Shown in pieces: positions 1-9,481 of a stretch of DNA of 64,000 nt. Location of the stretch: contig UQFE01000001.1 in assembly GCA_900540255.1 (NCBI GenBank), positions 62,001-126,000 of the forward strand, in the 5' to 3' direction. Position numbers and translations under genes: made by a program. Origin of the DNA: an uncultured Clostridium sp. (lineage in GTDB: Bacteria > Bacillota > Clostridia > Clostridiales > Clostridiaceae). Each line of letters opens with the position of its first letter. The first letter of the stretch is position 1. The notes under the pieces were generated by a model that had not been told where the DNA came from, did not search any database, and saw only the letters and a list, made by a program, of their open reading frames with translations.

Positions 1-714
1 AATTTCACTTAACCCAAGCCTTGAAGTAATACCTTCCACACCATCTACTAAAAGTTCACTTTCTATAGCAATAAATATAGTTGCTATAATTAAAATTATG
101 ATTGCCTTTTTTAAAGACCATTTTGCTTCTTCTTCCTCTTCTTCATATTTAACTGCATAAAGCTCCTTATGAGTAAAAAATGAAAAAATCAAACTTAAAA
201 TATATAATATAAACATTATTATTGATACTGCAAGATTCAAGTTTTCATATTTAGTATTCAATAATTCACTAGGAAAAGTATGTGTAAACACAGCAGGTAT
301 ACACAATCCTATAACTGCAAATAAAAGCATACTTGAAGTAACTTCAACTACATTTTTATTAAATTTTTGAGTTTTATGCTTTATTCCTCCACATAGCATA
401 CTTGCACCTAATACTAATAAAATATTGCCTATAATAGATCCAGCTATTGATGATTTTACAACTTCAAACAACCCTTGTTTTAAAGCAAAAAATGAAATTA
501 TTAATTCTGTAGCATTACCAAATGTTGCATTTAAAAAGCCCCCTATTTTAGGTCCAGCATAAAAAGAAATTTCTTCTGTACCTTCTCCCATTAATCCAGC
601 TAATGGTATAATAGAAAGAGCTGCTAATATAAACATAACTGCTGGTGAAAAGTGCATAAACTTTCCTATAATACTAATTGGAATAAATATAAGCATAAAT
701 TTTAAAAACTTCAT
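1..714 (-). CDS. Calcium/proton exchanger (CaCA/Cax family), C-terminal part outside window
   Basis: Too short for a complete-ORF scan because it runs off the left edge; 238 codons are visible. It begins at an ATG (714-712) and encodes several hydrophobic membrane segments. The sequence GNATE at about residues 66-70, within a longer GGFLNATFGNATEL stretch, is the alpha-repeat signature of cation/Ca2+ exchangers, where the Asn/Glu bind the ion. A run of six glutamates near residue 197 lies in a cytoplasmic loop, as in the acidic helix of Cax proteins. Members swap cytosolic Ca2+ for protons across the membrane. The second alpha repeat is mostly off the window. No neighbouring gene shares its transcript. 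The family is secure; the exact ion is inferred. Confidence 0.85.
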   Translation of the reverse strand, partial: MKFLKFMLIFIPISIIGKFMHFSPAVMFILAALSIIPLAGLMGEGTEEISFYAGPKIGGFLNATFGNATELIISFFALKQGLFEVVKSSIAGSIIGNILLVLGASMLCGGIKHKTQKFNKNVVEVTSSMLLFAVIGLCIPAVFTHTFPSELLNTKYENLNLAVSIIMFILYILSLIFSFFTHKELYAVKYEEEEEEAKWSLKKAIIILIIATIFIAIESELLVDGVEGITSRLGLSEI

Positions 715-975
715 ATATATCACATCCACTTCTTATCGATACATATTTTATATTCTCCATTTATCCCAAAAATTATTTATCTTACTAAAAGAAAAAAATG
801 GAATACTTTCTCAAAATATTTCCTAAATAAATATATTATTTATAAAATTTATTATTGTAAACTTTTTGTATAATATTTTCTTAATATTTCAAATAAATCA
901 GTTACATGGTAATAATATCATATGAATCTTTAATATTAAAGATATTAGACTTATTCATTATATTTCTTAACAAAA
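715..975. other. AT-rich intergenic spacer
   Basis: Together with the adjacent hairpin, this is a gap of just over 300 bases between two minus-strand genes. It holds the exchanger's start region with a weak ribosome site (GGATG about 9 nt before the ATG). I see no ORF, RNA or convincing promoter pair; it is almost entirely A/T runs. Confidence 0.5.
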
Positions 976-1020
976 AAAGATTATATTTATTATTAAAAAA
1001 TAATAAAAAATATAATCTTT
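976..1020 (-). terminator. AT-rich hairpin terminator after the 161-aa gene
   Basis: AAAGATTATA (976-985) pairs perfectly with TATAATCTTT (1011-1020), and the inner TTTATTATT/AATAATAAA segments extend the stem. It starts a few bases after the stop of the minus-strand gene to its right. The stem is A/T only, so strength is uncertain. Confidence 0.6.
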
Positions 1021-1026
1021 AATTCA

Positions 1027-1512
1027 TTAATTTTGTACCTTCAAATTATTTAAATTTAATTCTAATAAATTTATTCCAAATTCTAATACTCCATTTTTAG
1101 TTGTTAATGTACTAATATCTAATTTTTCAAGTTTTATTCCATAGGTATCTGTACAATATACTTTTACTATCTTTTCTATATCAATAGTAAGTTCCTTATT
1201 TTTTAAACTCATTCCTTCAATATCATTAATTGATTTTCTCAAAATTGCTAATGACCCTTTAACTAATGGATTACTTGTTGCTTTATTAGATATCTTAAAA
1301 TTATTAATAGTTATAAAAATAATATTATTTTTAAAGCTATTAATACTCATTGTTCCATTAAAGTCAATATTCATTCCCATCAATTTATAACTTCCACTTA
1401 CCTTTATTAAATCTTCTAGTTCAAGAGACTTAATAATAGTTTTATCTTGAATAGATATTAATTTTAATATATCATCTTTTGATAAATCTAAGAGCAAATT
1501 TCGTAATTTCAT
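1027..1512 (-). CDS. Hypothetical protein, 161 aa
   Basis: I do not recognise this protein. It starts at an ATG preceded by AAAGG and has no signal peptide, membrane segment or cysteine cluster. It is rich in Leu, Ile, Lys and Asn, with alternating hydrophobic beta-like stretches (residues 38-75 and 125-155) around a more helical centre. That pattern could suit a lipid- or ligand-binding beta-sheet fold such as LmeA/DUF2993-like proteins, but I see no diagnostic motif. Codon use matches its neighbours. It is transcribed alone, ending in its own hairpin, and is divergent from the DUF2156 gene. Confidence 0.6.
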   Translation of the reverse strand: MKLRNLLLDLSKDDILKLISIQDKTIIKSLELEDLIKVSGSYKLMGMNIDFNGTMSINSFKNNIIFITINNFKISNKATSNPLVKGSLAILRKSINDIEGMSLKNKELTIDIEKIVKVYCTDTYGIKLEKLDISTLTTKNGVLEFGINLLELNLNNLKVQN

Positions 1513-1674
1513 TTTACTTAACCTTTCATAAATTTATTATTCATAAAATTATATTCTTATAGTTAAAATTAATTACAGAATTTCTTTTAATACATTTTAT
1601 TATACACATCTTTTAATACTAAAAATAAAATATTATATATAGTTTTTCTTTCTTATTAACTAGGAGATGATAAA

Positions 1675-2559
1675 TTGGAGTACTTTAAAACCATTGATTT
1701 AAATGATAGGTATCTATTTGAAAAATATTTATGCAAAATTAATAATAAATCCTATGAATATTCTTTTACAACTCTTTATTTATGGAAAGATTTTTGCAAA
1801 GTTGAATATTCTATTATAAATAATTGCTTAATAATAAAAAAAGAAACTAAGAATGGAGAATTTTTCATGATGCCTTTAGGCTATGAAAAAGATAAATTAA
1901 ATAATTTAATATTTGCTTTAAAAAAATTATCAACTAATAACAACATCTATCTTTTTGGGGATATTGAGGATAATTTTATTAATGATTTGCAAAATTATAC
2001 TGACTTAAGTTTTAAAATAACTCAAGATAGGGATAATTTTGAATATATTTATTCTACAGATAAATTATTAAATTTATCTGGTGAAAAATACCATAAAAAG
2101 AAAAATCATTATAATTCATTTATTAATTCTTACAATTATACTATTAAATCAATAAATGATGAAAAATCTATATTAGATTGTTTAAATTTATTAAAAAAAT
2201 GGCATAAAAATAAAAATATACTTTGTGAAGAATTACTTTGCGAAACTAAAGAAATAACAAACTTGCTTTATAGTTTAGATTTTTTAAATTTAAAAACTAT
2301 AGCAGTATATGTGAATAATAACCTTGCTGGTTTTTCAATTGGTGAAATTCTTAATGATACTGCAATAATTCATATTGAAAGATGTGATATTAAATATAAG
2401 GGAATTTATGCATTTATAAACAGAGAGTTTATAAACAAGGAATTTAGAAGTACAAAATATATTAATAGAGAAGAAGATTGTGGCTATCCTGGATTAAGGA
2501 AATCCAAACTTTCATATCATCCACTATATTTATTAAAAAAATCATTAATAATAATTTAA
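1675..2559 (+). CDS. DUF2156 family protein (GNAT-like, phosphatidylglycerol lysyltransferase C-domain type)
   Basis: The 294-aa product matches the DUF2156 family in its N-terminal YxYSFTTLYLWKDF-like segment (residues 29-42) and the central lysine-rich segment followed by LLKKWH (about residues 173-178). This fold resembles the acyltransferase domain of MprF, which moves aminoacyl groups from tRNA to lipid. Stand-alone clostridial members are soluble and their substrate is unknown. The start is a TTG, 8 nt after AGGAG (1662-1666); the nearby ATG at 1667 is out of frame and overlaps that ribosome site. No membrane segment is present, so it is not a full MprF. It is single-gene, ending at a hairpin shared with convergent pheT. 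Confidence 0.75.
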   Translation: MEYFKTIDLNDRYLFEKYLCKINNKSYEYSFTTLYLWKDFCKVEYSIINNCLIIKKETKNGEFFMMPLGYEKDKLNNLIFALKKLSTNNNIYLFGDIEDNFINDLQNYTDLSFKITQDRDNFEYIYSTDKLLNLSGEKYHKKKNHYNSFINSYNYTIKSINDEKSILDCLNLLKKWHKNKNILCEELLCETKEITNLLYSLDFLNLKTIAVYVNNNLAGFSIGEILNDTAIIHIERCDIKYKGIYAFINREFINKEFRSTKYINREEDCGYPGLRKSKLSYHPLYLLKKSLIII

Positions 2560-2586
2560 AAGGAAGCCAATATTTGGCTTCCTTTT
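2558..2586. terminator. Bidirectional terminator between DUF2156 gene and pheT
   Basis: AAAAGGAAGCCAA and TTGGCTTCCTTTT form a perfect 13-bp stem with a 3-nt loop, flanked by A and T runs on both sides. It serves both convergent genes and overlaps the TAA of the left one. Confidence 0.92.
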
Positions 2587-2597
2587 AAATTAAAATA

Positions 2598-4997
2598 TTA
2601 TCTTAAAACAGCACCTAATTTATGCTCTAAAGCTTTAAGAATCTTATCATGAACCTTAGCTATATCTTTATCTTCTAAAGTTTTCTTTTCATCTCTATAT
2701 GCAATTGCATAAGCTATTGACTTTTTACCTTCTGGTATTTGTGCACCTTTGTAGATATCAAATAATTGAACTTTTTCTACTAAGTTTCCACCTGCTTTTC
2801 TTATAGTTTCTTCTATTTCAGCAACTAATATAGAATCATCACATAATAAAGCTATATCTCTTGTTACCGCTGGGAATTTTGGAAGAGGCTTATATGTTTT
2901 TGTAGTACTTGAAACTTCAAATAAAGCATCTAAATCAAGTTCTGCAACATAACAATCAACATCTATTCCATAGTTTTCAGTTACATCTGGATGTATTTCA
3001 CCAAATACACCAACTTTCTTATTTCTTACCATAAGAGCAGCTGTTTTACCTGGATGATAGCTTGGATTTTCACTTTCTCTAACATATTTAGCCTTAGTTA
3101 TTCCTAATCCATCAACTACATTTTCAACTATTCCCTTAAGGTCTAAATAATCACAATCACCATAAATACCAATAGTTAAAACATTCTTTTCTGTTGGTAA
3201 TTTAGTTTGATCTTCATTTGGAATATAAGTTCTACCAATTTCAAATAATCTTACATAATCATTATTTCTTGAATAATTTCTTCCTAAAGATTCCATTATT
3301 GAAGGTAAAGTAGTTGTTCTCATAACACTATAATCTTCACCTAAAGGATTTTTAATTTTAACTACATTTCTTAATTTACTATCTGCTGGTATATTTACCT
3401 TATCAAATACCTTAGGTGATACAAATGAATAGCTTATTGATTGGTTTACGCCACTTCCTATCATTGTTTCAATAACTACATCAGTTAATATATCATTCTT
3501 ATATTTAGGTTCTCTTTCAGTTGCAACCTTAAATATAGTAGTTGGTATTTTATCATATCCATATATTCTAGCAACTTCTTCGGCTATATCTTCTTTTATA
3601 GCAATATCAATTCTAAATGTTGGAATAGTTATATTTAAATCATCACCATTTAATTTTGTTTTTAAATCTAATGAATCTAAAGCTTCCTTCATTTCTTCCT
3701 TAGATATATCTGTACCTAAGAATTTATTTATCCATTTAGAATCTACAGTTATAGAGCTTTCTTCTTTTACAGAATTATAAACATCTATAGTTCCTTCCAT
3801 AACTTCACCGCAACCTAATTCACAAATTAATGCACAAGCTCTATCTATTGCAAGTTTAGCTAAGTTTGGATCTATATCTTTATCAAATCTTGAAGAACTT
3901 TCTGATCTTAAGTTTAACTTTTTAGAGCTAACTCTTATATTAGTTCCTTCAAAGTTTGCAGATTCAAATATTACTTCTGTAGTATCATCTTGAATTTCTG
4001 AATTTAATCCACCCATTATTCCAGCTATGGCAACAGATTTAGAACCATCTTTTATCATTAATATACTTGAATCTAATTCTCTTTCTATTTCATCTAAAGT
4101 TGTAAACTTCTCACCATCTAAAGTTGTAAACTTCTCACCATCTAAAGCTCTTTCAACAACTATTGTTTTGCTTTCTATTTGTCTTGCATCAAATGCGTGC
4201 ATTGGTTGACCAAGTTCTAACATTACAAAGTTAGTTATGTCAACTATATTATTTATAGGTCTAACTCCAGCTTCTAAAAGTCTTTCTTGCATCCATCCTG
4301 GTGATGGCTTAACCTTAACATTTTTTACACCCTTAGCCATATATCTTCTACATAATTCATCTTTAACTTCCACTTTTAATTCATCATTAATGTTTGATGA
4401 ACATTTAGCTTCGTAATTGAAGTTTGGCATTTTATAAGATGTTCTTAATGTTGCAGCAGTTTCTCTAGCCATACCAACAATACTTAAACAATCTGGTCTA
4501 TTAGATGTTATCTCAAAATCTAATATAGCCTTATTTAATCCTAAATATTCTTTAATATCCATTCCTATAGGAGCATCAGCAGGTAAAATCATTAATCCAT
4601 GAACAGGCTCATCTCCAGCTATTCCTAATTCCTCTTCAGAACAGAACATTCCATTAGAAACTACCCCTCTCATTTTACCCTTTTTTATTTCAGTTCCATC
4701 AGCTAAAATAGACTTATGTAAAGCTACTGGTACTATATCTTGCTCTTTCATGTTAGTTGCTGCTGTAACTATTTGTATTTCTTCTGTACCTATATCAACT
4801 TGACAAACATTTAATCTATCAGCATCTGGATGTTTTTCTATCTTCTTAATCTTGCAAGTAACAACATTTTTTATGTTATCTCCTTGTATTATAACCTCTT
4901 CTAAAGCTGAACCCGAAAGAGTTAATTTATCTCCTAATGTATGTGGATCTACGTTAACTTCAGCGTAGTCCTTTAACCAACTATATGGTATTTTCAT
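2598..4997 (-). CDS. pheT: Phenylalanine--tRNA ligase beta subunit
   Basis: Beta chain of the alpha2beta2 enzyme that charges tRNA-Phe in the cytosol. At 799 aa it has the full domain order: B1 start [11 protein letters not shown], tRNA-binding OB domain (about 40-150), B3/B4 editing region (about 210-390, with [19 protein letters not shown]), B5, a catalytic-like core with the YSFVSP segment, and the C-terminal FDX-ACB anticodon-binding domain (about 705-799, starting [12 protein letters not shown]). It follows pheS by 16 bp with its own AGGAGG, so both come from the T-box transcript. Oddity: residues near 290-305 carry GEKFTTLD twice because of a 24-bp tandem duplication, making the protein 8 aa longer than it would otherwise be. 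Confidence 0.98.
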   Translation of the reverse strand: MKIPYSWLKDYAEVNVDPHTLGDKLTLSGSALEEVIIQGDNIKNVVTCKIKKIEKHPDADRLNVCQVDIGTEEIQIVTAATNMKEQDIVPVALHKSILADGTEIKKGKMRGVVSNGMFCSEEELGIAGDEPVHGLMILPADAPIGMDIKEYLGLNKAILDFEITSNRPDCLSIVGMARETAATLRTSYKMPNFNYEAKCSSNINDELKVEVKDELCRRYMAKGVKNVKVKPSPGWMQERLLEAGVRPINNIVDITNFVMLELGQPMHAFDARQIESKTIVVERALDGEKFTTLDGEKFTTLDEIERELDSSILMIKDGSKSVAIAGIMGGLNSEIQDDTTEVIFESANFEGTNIRVSSKKLNLRSESSSRFDKDIDPNLAKLAIDRACALICELGCGEVMEGTIDVYNSVKEESSITVDSKWINKFLGTDISKEEMKEALDSLDLKTKLNGDDLNITIPTFRIDIAIKEDIAEEVARIYGYDKIPTTIFKVATEREPKYKNDILTDVVIETMIGSGVNQSISYSFVSPKVFDKVNIPADSKLRNVVKIKNPLGEDYSVMRTTTLPSIMESLGRNYSRNNDYVRLFEIGRTYIPNEDQTKLPTEKNVLTIGIYGDCDYLDLKGIVENVVDGLGITKAKYVRESENPSYHPGKTAALMVRNKKVGVFGEIHPDVTENYGIDVDCYVAELDLDALFEVSSTTKTYKPLPKFPAVTRDIALLCDDSILVAEIEETIRKAGGNLVEKVQLFDIYKGAQIPEGKKSIAYAIAYRDEKKTLEDKDIAKVHDKILKALEHKLGAVLR
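4091..4147. repeat. 24-bp in-frame tandem duplication inside pheT
   Basis: Positions 4091-4114 and 4115-4138 are identical, and the first 9 bases recur at 4139-4147. The unit encodes GEKFTTLD on the minus strand and keeps the frame. Perfect identity of the two copies suggests a recent slippage event. Confidence 0.95.
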
Positions 4998-5013
4998 TTT
5001 ATTTACCTCCTAA

Positions 5014-6033
5014 TTAAAACTGATTTAAAAATCTCATATCACTTTCGTATAATGCTCTTATATCATCAATACCATACTTAAGCATAACCATTCTATCTAC
5101 ACCAAATCCAAAAGCAAATCCACTGTAAACTTCAGGATCTATTCCACAATTTCTTAAAACGTTAGGATGTACCATTCCACAACCTAAAATTTCAATCCAA
5201 CCGCTTCCCTTACAAACTCTGCATCCTTTTCCTTCACAAACAAAACAAGTTGCATCCATTTCAGCTGATGGTTCAGTAAATGGAAAATGGTGTGGTCTAA
5301 ATTTAGTTACAACCGTATCTCCAAACATCTTTTTAGCAAACAACTCTAAAGTTCCTTTTAAATCTGCAAAAGTAACCCCTTTATCAATTACTAATCCTTC
5401 CATTTGATAAAATATTGGTGAATGTGTAGCATCTACAGCATCTGATCTATAAACCTTACCAGGAGATATCATCTTTATTGGTGGTTCTTGATTTTCCATT
5501 GTTCTAATTTGTATTGGTGAAGTTTGAGTTCTTAAAACTATATTATCATTAATATAGAATGTATCTTGCTCACTTCTAGCTGGATGATCCTTTGGTATAT
5601 TTAAAGCTTCAAAATTATAATGATCAAGCTCAACTTCTGGTCCATCTTCTATGCTAAATCCCATTGAGATAAATATTTCCTTCATTCTTTCTAATGTTAA
5701 ATCTAAAGGATGTCTTTTTCCTATAACTTGCTTTTTCCCTGGAAGAGATATATCAATTACTTCACTTGCAAGCTTAGCATTTTTTTCTTTAGTTTTAATT
5801 GCAGTTCCAACCTCTTCTAACTTTGCTTCAACTTCACCTTTTGCTTCATTAACTAATTTACCTACTACTGGTCTTTCTTCTGGTGATAATGAACCCATTC
5901 CTCTTAATATAGTAGTAAGTTCACCTTTTTTACCAAGATATTTAACTCTTATTTCTTCTAAAGCTCCACTATTTTCAGCAGTAGCTATTTCATTAAAAGC
6001 AGCTTCTTTAATTGCTAATAATTTTTCTTGCAT
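5014..6033 (-). CDS. pheS: Phenylalanine--tRNA ligase alpha subunit
   Basis: Catalytic class II subunit that forms phenylalanyl-adenylate and aminoacylates tRNA-Phe. The 339-aa length is normal. An N-terminal coiled-coil arm (1-90) is followed by the catalytic domain: motif 1 region HPLDLT, motif 2 around [20 protein letters not shown], and motif 3 [18 protein letters not shown] near the C-terminus. It also carries a [16 protein letters not shown] cysteine cluster, seen in many bacterial PheS. Start ATG follows AAGGGAG. It is first gene after the T-box leader, and pheT follows directly. Confidence 0.98.
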   Translation of the reverse strand: MQEKLLAIKEAAFNEIATAENSGALEEIRVKYLGKKGELTTILRGMGSLSPEERPVVGKLVNEAKGEVEAKLEEVGTAIKTKEKNAKLASEVIDISLPGKKQVIGKRHPLDLTLERMKEIFISMGFSIEDGPEVELDHYNFEALNIPKDHPARSEQDTFYINDNIVLRTQTSPIQIRTMENQEPPIKMISPGKVYRSDAVDATHSPIFYQMEGLVIDKGVTFADLKGTLELFAKKMFGDTVVTKFRPHHFPFTEPSAEMDATCFVCEGKGCRVCKGSGWIEILGCGMVHPNVLRNCGIDPEVYSGFAFGFGVDRMVMLKYGIDDIRALYESDMRFLNQF

Positions 6034-6108
6034 TTTTATTCTCCCTTCTTATTTTTAATAAAATTTTAATGGGTTTATTTATTTTAATACTTTTTTAAAA
6101 TTTCCCAT

Positions 6109-6345
6109 AAAAAAAGGGATACTCAGTCCACAAAGGGACGGAATATCCGCGTTACCACCCTAATTGATATGAAAATTTATTCATATCCAGCTTTATTAAA
6201 TAACGGTTTTACCGCTAACTACTACTACAATTTCATAGCTAGAACTCCTGAGTGAACTTCAATAAGACTTCATGTAAAAAGGCTTACAGTCTATGGCCTT
6301 TTCTTCCTGGACACTTTATCAAATTTACTTTCTCATTCACAGTTT
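6109..6345 (-). promoter_or_regulatory. T-box leader of pheST, specifier UUC (Phe)
   Basis: Read on the minus strand, the conserved T-box sequence AGGGTGGTAACGCGG (6161-6147) is present. It is followed by a terminator whose arms are GGATATTCCGTCC (6148-6136) and GGACTGAGTATCC (6129-6117) with a U run (6115-6109). Stem I lies at about 6345-6245; it contains GAAG followed by TTC (6256-6254), the expected phenylalanine specifier codon. Uncharged tRNA-Phe should pair with UUC and the T-box bulge and prevent termination. The pheS start lies about 75 nt downstream. Confidence 0.95.
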
Positions 6346-6366
6346 TTAAATATTTATTTACAACTT

Positions 6367-6395
6367 ATTATACAAATAACTAAGTTGTTTTTCAA
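6367..6395 (-). promoter_or_regulatory. Sigma-A promoter for the pheST T-box transcript
   Basis: TTGAAA (6395-6390), a 17-nt spacer and a perfect TATAAT (6372-6367) lie on the minus strand just upstream of stem I of the T-box. The promoter sits immediately after the stop of the rRNA methylase gene, with no obvious terminator between. Confidence 0.8.
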
Positions 6396-6409
6396 TACCT
6401 AGTTTTAAA

Positions 6410-7192
6410 TTAATTTTTACAAAGTCTTTGTCTTACTTTTTCAAACAATATAATTGATGTAGCAACACCAACATTTAAAGACTCTGCTCCCCCAGGCATT
6501 GGAATTTTAACCTTTTTATCAGCTAAATCAAATATTTCATTACTTATTCCATTACCTTCATTTCCTACCGATAAAATTACTTTTCCACTTAAATCTTCAT
6601 CAAAAAAGTTTTTTGATTCTTCTAAAGAAGTTGCTACTAAACTAAATCCTTCACTTTTAAGATTCATTAAAAAGCTTAAGTCATTATCATAAATTATAGG
6701 AACATAAAAAATTGATCCCATTGTAGATCTTATTGTTTTGTCATTGTATATATCTACAGTACCTTTTGTTAATATTATTCCATTTACCCCAGCTGCATGA
6801 GCTGTTCTAATAATTGTTCCTAAATTTCCTGGATCTTGAACCTTATCGCATAATAAATAAAAATCACCATCTATATTATTTGCTGAATTATTTATATTTA
6901 CCACAGCAATAATGCCTTGAGGATTTTCTGTAGAAACTACTTGTGAAAATAATTCATCTTTTAATTGATATATTTTAATGTTATCCAAATACTCTTCTAA
7001 ATAATCATTAATTTTATCTTTTCCATGTTCATTTACAATTAAATATTCTATATTACACTGTGCCTTAAATGCTTCTTGAACTAACCTAAATCCCTCAATT
7101 ATATATTTATTTTCCTTAGTTCTATATCGTCTTTCTTTTAACTTTTTTGTATTTTTAAATAATGTGTTGTCTTTACTTTCAATGATTATCAA
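6410..7192 (-). CDS. SpoU/TrmH-family RNA 2'-O-methyltransferase
   Basis: Predicted SPOUT methyltransferase that uses SAM to methylate a ribose in rRNA or tRNA. The 260-aa protein has an N-terminal L30e-like substrate-binding domain (1-105) and a catalytic SpoU domain with motif 1 DPGNLGTIIRTAHAAGV (about 127-143), motif 2 SVGNEGNGIS and motif 3 IPMPGGAESLNVGVATSI. These are the conserved Arg/Glu/Asn positions of the knot. The start is a TTG preceded by AGAGGTG; there is no ATG nearby in frame. It lies 11 bp after ktrA and is probably co-transcribed with it. RlmB- or TsnR-type specificity cannot be told from sequence. Confidence 0.92.
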   Translation of the reverse strand: MIIIESKDNTLFKNTKKLKERRYRTKENKYIIEGFRLVQEAFKAQCNIEYLIVNEHGKDKINDYLEEYLDNIKIYQLKDELFSQVVSTENPQGIIAVVNINNSANNIDGDFYLLCDKVQDPGNLGTIIRTAHAAGVNGIILTKGTVDIYNDKTIRSTMGSIFYVPIIYDNDLSFLMNLKSEGFSLVATSLEESKNFFDEDLSGKVILSVGNEGNGISNEIFDLADKKVKIPMPGGAESLNVGVATSIILFEKVRQRLCKN

Positions 7193-7203
7193 CGTTACAC
7201 CTC

Positions 7204-7875
7204 TTATTTTTTCTTTACTAACATATCTTCTAAATTACTTAAATCATCTGCTGAGCCAATTGCCACAATTATATCATCGGCTGATAATATATCTTCTGCT
7301 TTTGGTGATATATCTATACTCTCACCTTTTTTAATAGCCATAATATTAATTCCATATCTACTTCTAAGCTTTAGTTCTTTTAAGCTCTTTCCATCCCATT
7401 CATTAAGTACTCTTAATTCCATAATGCTATAATCTGGAGATAATTCTATAAAATCTAAAATACTTGCTGATACCAAGTTATGAGCAACTCTAACCCCCAT
7501 ATCTTTTTCAGGTAATACTACTCTATCTGCCCCAATTTTATATAATACTTTTGCATGTAAATCACTTTGCCCCTTTGCAATTATATACTTTACACCTAGT
7601 TCTTTAACTAAAAGAGTAATCATTACACTAGCTTGTATATTAGAACCAATAGTTACAACCGCAACATCAAAATTTCTTAAACCTAAAGTCTTTAATGCAC
7701 TTTCATCTGTTGCATCCATTTGAACTGCATGTGTTACATTATCTGCTATTTCTTGAACAGAATCCTCATCCATATCTATTGCTAAAACCTCATGTCCTAA
7801 TGAATACAAAGTCTTTGCAACTGATTCTCCAAATCTCCCTAATCCTATAACTACAAATTGTTTAGTATTTGCCAT
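7204..7875 (-). CDS. ktrA: Ktr/Trk potassium uptake system, cytosolic gating subunit
   Basis: Peripheral RCK protein that gates the KtrB channel in response to nucleotides. The N-terminal RCK_N Rossmann domain begins VIGLGRFGESVAKTL (GxGxxG, residues 10-15) with acidic DMDED after strand 2. The RCK_C (TrkA_C) domain covers about 140-220. Length 223 aa fits the KtrA/KtrC type, not the double-length TrkA. It follows ktrB by 10 bp, an arrangement typical of an operon. KtrC-type RCK_C domains often bind c-di-AMP, but I see no direct evidence for that here. Confidence 0.94.
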   Translation of the reverse strand: MANTKQFVVIGLGRFGESVAKTLYSLGHEVLAIDMDEDSVQEIADNVTHAVQMDATDESALKTLGLRNFDVAVVTIGSNIQASVMITLLVKELGVKYIIAKGQSDLHAKVLYKIGADRVVLPEKDMGVRVAHNLVSASILDFIELSPDYSIMELRVLNEWDGKSLKELKLRSRYGINIMAIKKGESIDISPKAEDILSADDIIVAIGSADDLSNLEDMLVKKK

Positions 7876-7885
7876 ATTTCTTCCC

Positions 7886-9232
7886 CTAACCTATTAAAAT
7901 TTTTCCTTCTGGATATTTCACACCAGATTTTTCCTTTTTTCTTGTGAGTGATAATACAACTGTTAAAGGGCCAACTCTTCCTAAATACATCATAATTATA
8001 ATTAAAATTCGTCCTATATTACTTAAATCAGGTGTTAATCCTAATGTTAATCCTGCAGTTCCAAAAGCTGAAATTGTTTCATAAAATATAGACATAAATG
8101 TTGCACCCTTTTCTGTATAAGATAATAACATTGTTACTATGACTACTAATGTAAATCCTATAAATAATAATGTAAATGCTTTATAGACTAAATCTTTACT
8201 AAATCTTCTTTTAAATACTTCAGAATCTTCTCTACCTCTTATAACAGAAACTACAGTTACAATTAAAACTCCTATTGTAGTTGTTTTAATTCCTCCAGCT
8301 GTAGAGCCTGGAGAACCTCCTATAAACATTAAAATAATAGTTAAAAACTGACCTGCTGTAGTCATACCACTTGTTGAAATACTATTAAATCCTGCTGTAC
8401 GTGGTGTTACAGATGCAAAAAATGAATTTGTCAGTTTATTTATAAATGACATTTTTGATATAGTTTGTGGATTATTATGTTCAAATAAAAACATTAAAAG
8501 TGTTCCACCAACTACCAATCCTGTTGTTATTAATAAAACCATTTTAGAATGAATAGAAACTCTTCTTATGCTTTTGCATGTGTATAGTTCACTCCAAACA
8601 GTAAATCCTAATCCTCCAATTATTATTAAAATAGAAAGTACCATAATAACTACTACATTTGTATTAAAAGATATTAAACTATTTCCTTTTCCTAATACGT
8701 CAAATCCAGCATTACAAAAAGCTGAAATAGAATGAAACAAGCTATAAAAAGCCCCTTTCCCAAAACCAAACTCTGGAATAAATTGAGTTGATAATAATAA
8801 TGCCCCAAAAAATTGAACTGATACCGTAAATACCAAAACATACTTAACCATTTTTACTAATCCTTGAATGTTAAAAGTATTCATTGCATCTTGTAAAATT
8901 AATCTTTCTCTTAATGTGATCTTTTTCCCTAAAATAATTGCTATTAATGTAGTAAAAGACATAAATCCTAAACCACCAATTTCTATTAATATCATTATAA
9001 TTGTTTGCCCAAACATATTCCAATAACTCCCAGTATCAACTACTATTAATCCTGTTACACATACTGCAGAAGTTGCTGTAAAAAGTGCATCTAAAAAACT
9101 AGTACTTTCCCCACTTGCTGTAGATATTGGTAAAGTCAATAATATTGTTCCTACTAAAATTATCACTACAAACCCTAAAGCTAATATTTGAACTCCCCTT
9201 AACTTTATATATTTTTTAAGATTCCAGTTCAT
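7886..9232 (-). CDS. ktrB: Ktr/Trk potassium uptake system, membrane subunit
   Basis: Integral membrane K+ (possibly Na+-coupled) transporter. The 448-aa protein contains four pore-loop repeats with the selectivity glycines: TSAVCVTGLIV (about 50-60), HSISAFCNAGFDV (about 167-179), SVTPRTAGFNSIS (about 274-286) and ETISAFGTAGLTLG (about 386-399). About eight to ten hydrophobic segments are evident. Start ATG follows GGAGGTGAG. It leads an operon with ktrA and the RNA methyltransferase, a common clostridial order that continues into pheST. I looked for a c-di-AMP riboswitch upstream and did not see one. Confidence 0.95.
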   Translation of the reverse strand: MNWNLKKYIKLRGVQILALGFVVIILVGTILLTLPISTASGESTSFLDALFTATSAVCVTGLIVVDTGSYWNMFGQTIIMILIEIGGLGFMSFTTLIAIILGKKITLRERLILQDAMNTFNIQGLVKMVKYVLVFTVSVQFFGALLLSTQFIPEFGFGKGAFYSLFHSISAFCNAGFDVLGKGNSLISFNTNVVVIMVLSILIIIGGLGFTVWSELYTCKSIRRVSIHSKMVLLITTGLVVGGTLLMFLFEHNNPQTISKMSFINKLTNSFFASVTPRTAGFNSISTSGMTTAGQFLTIILMFIGGSPGSTAGGIKTTTIGVLIVTVVSVIRGREDSEVFKRRFSKDLVYKAFTLLFIGFTLVVIVTMLLSYTEKGATFMSIFYETISAFGTAGLTLGLTPDLSNIGRILIIIMMYLGRVGPLTVVLSLTRKKEKSGVKYPEGKILIG

Positions 9233-9442
9233 TGTCTCACCTCCTAATTTAATAAAATATTATGTTACTATTTTGGACTTTTTTATTTTGTTTTATGTTT
9301 AAAAGTTCACCATGTATTTTACCACCTTTAAATGTTTTTTCATAGTTATTCCATCTTAAATTTTATCTTTATTAAAGTATAATTATATCAATATTCCTAT
9401 AATTTTTTATTCTTTTAATATAAATTAAATTTACATGATAAA

Positions 9443-9470
9443 AGGGTTGATTATTAAATAATACAACCCT
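9443..9470 (-). terminator. Terminator after ytxC
   Basis: AGGGTTG (9443-9449) pairs with CAACCCT (9464-9470), and the inner TTATT/AATA bases extend the stem; a U-rich stretch follows on the minus strand. It lies 12 bp beyond the ytxC stop. Confidence 0.75.
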
Positions 9471-9481
9471 AAATTTTCAAA

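Noticed and set aside
1027..1512. Assignment of the 161-aa protein to DUF2993/LmeA
   Set aside because: General beta-rich pattern only; no diagnostic motif, so left as hypothetical.
9233..9442. c-di-AMP (ydaO) riboswitch before ktrB
   Set aside because: Such switches often precede ktr genes, but the conserved aptamer words are not in this leader.
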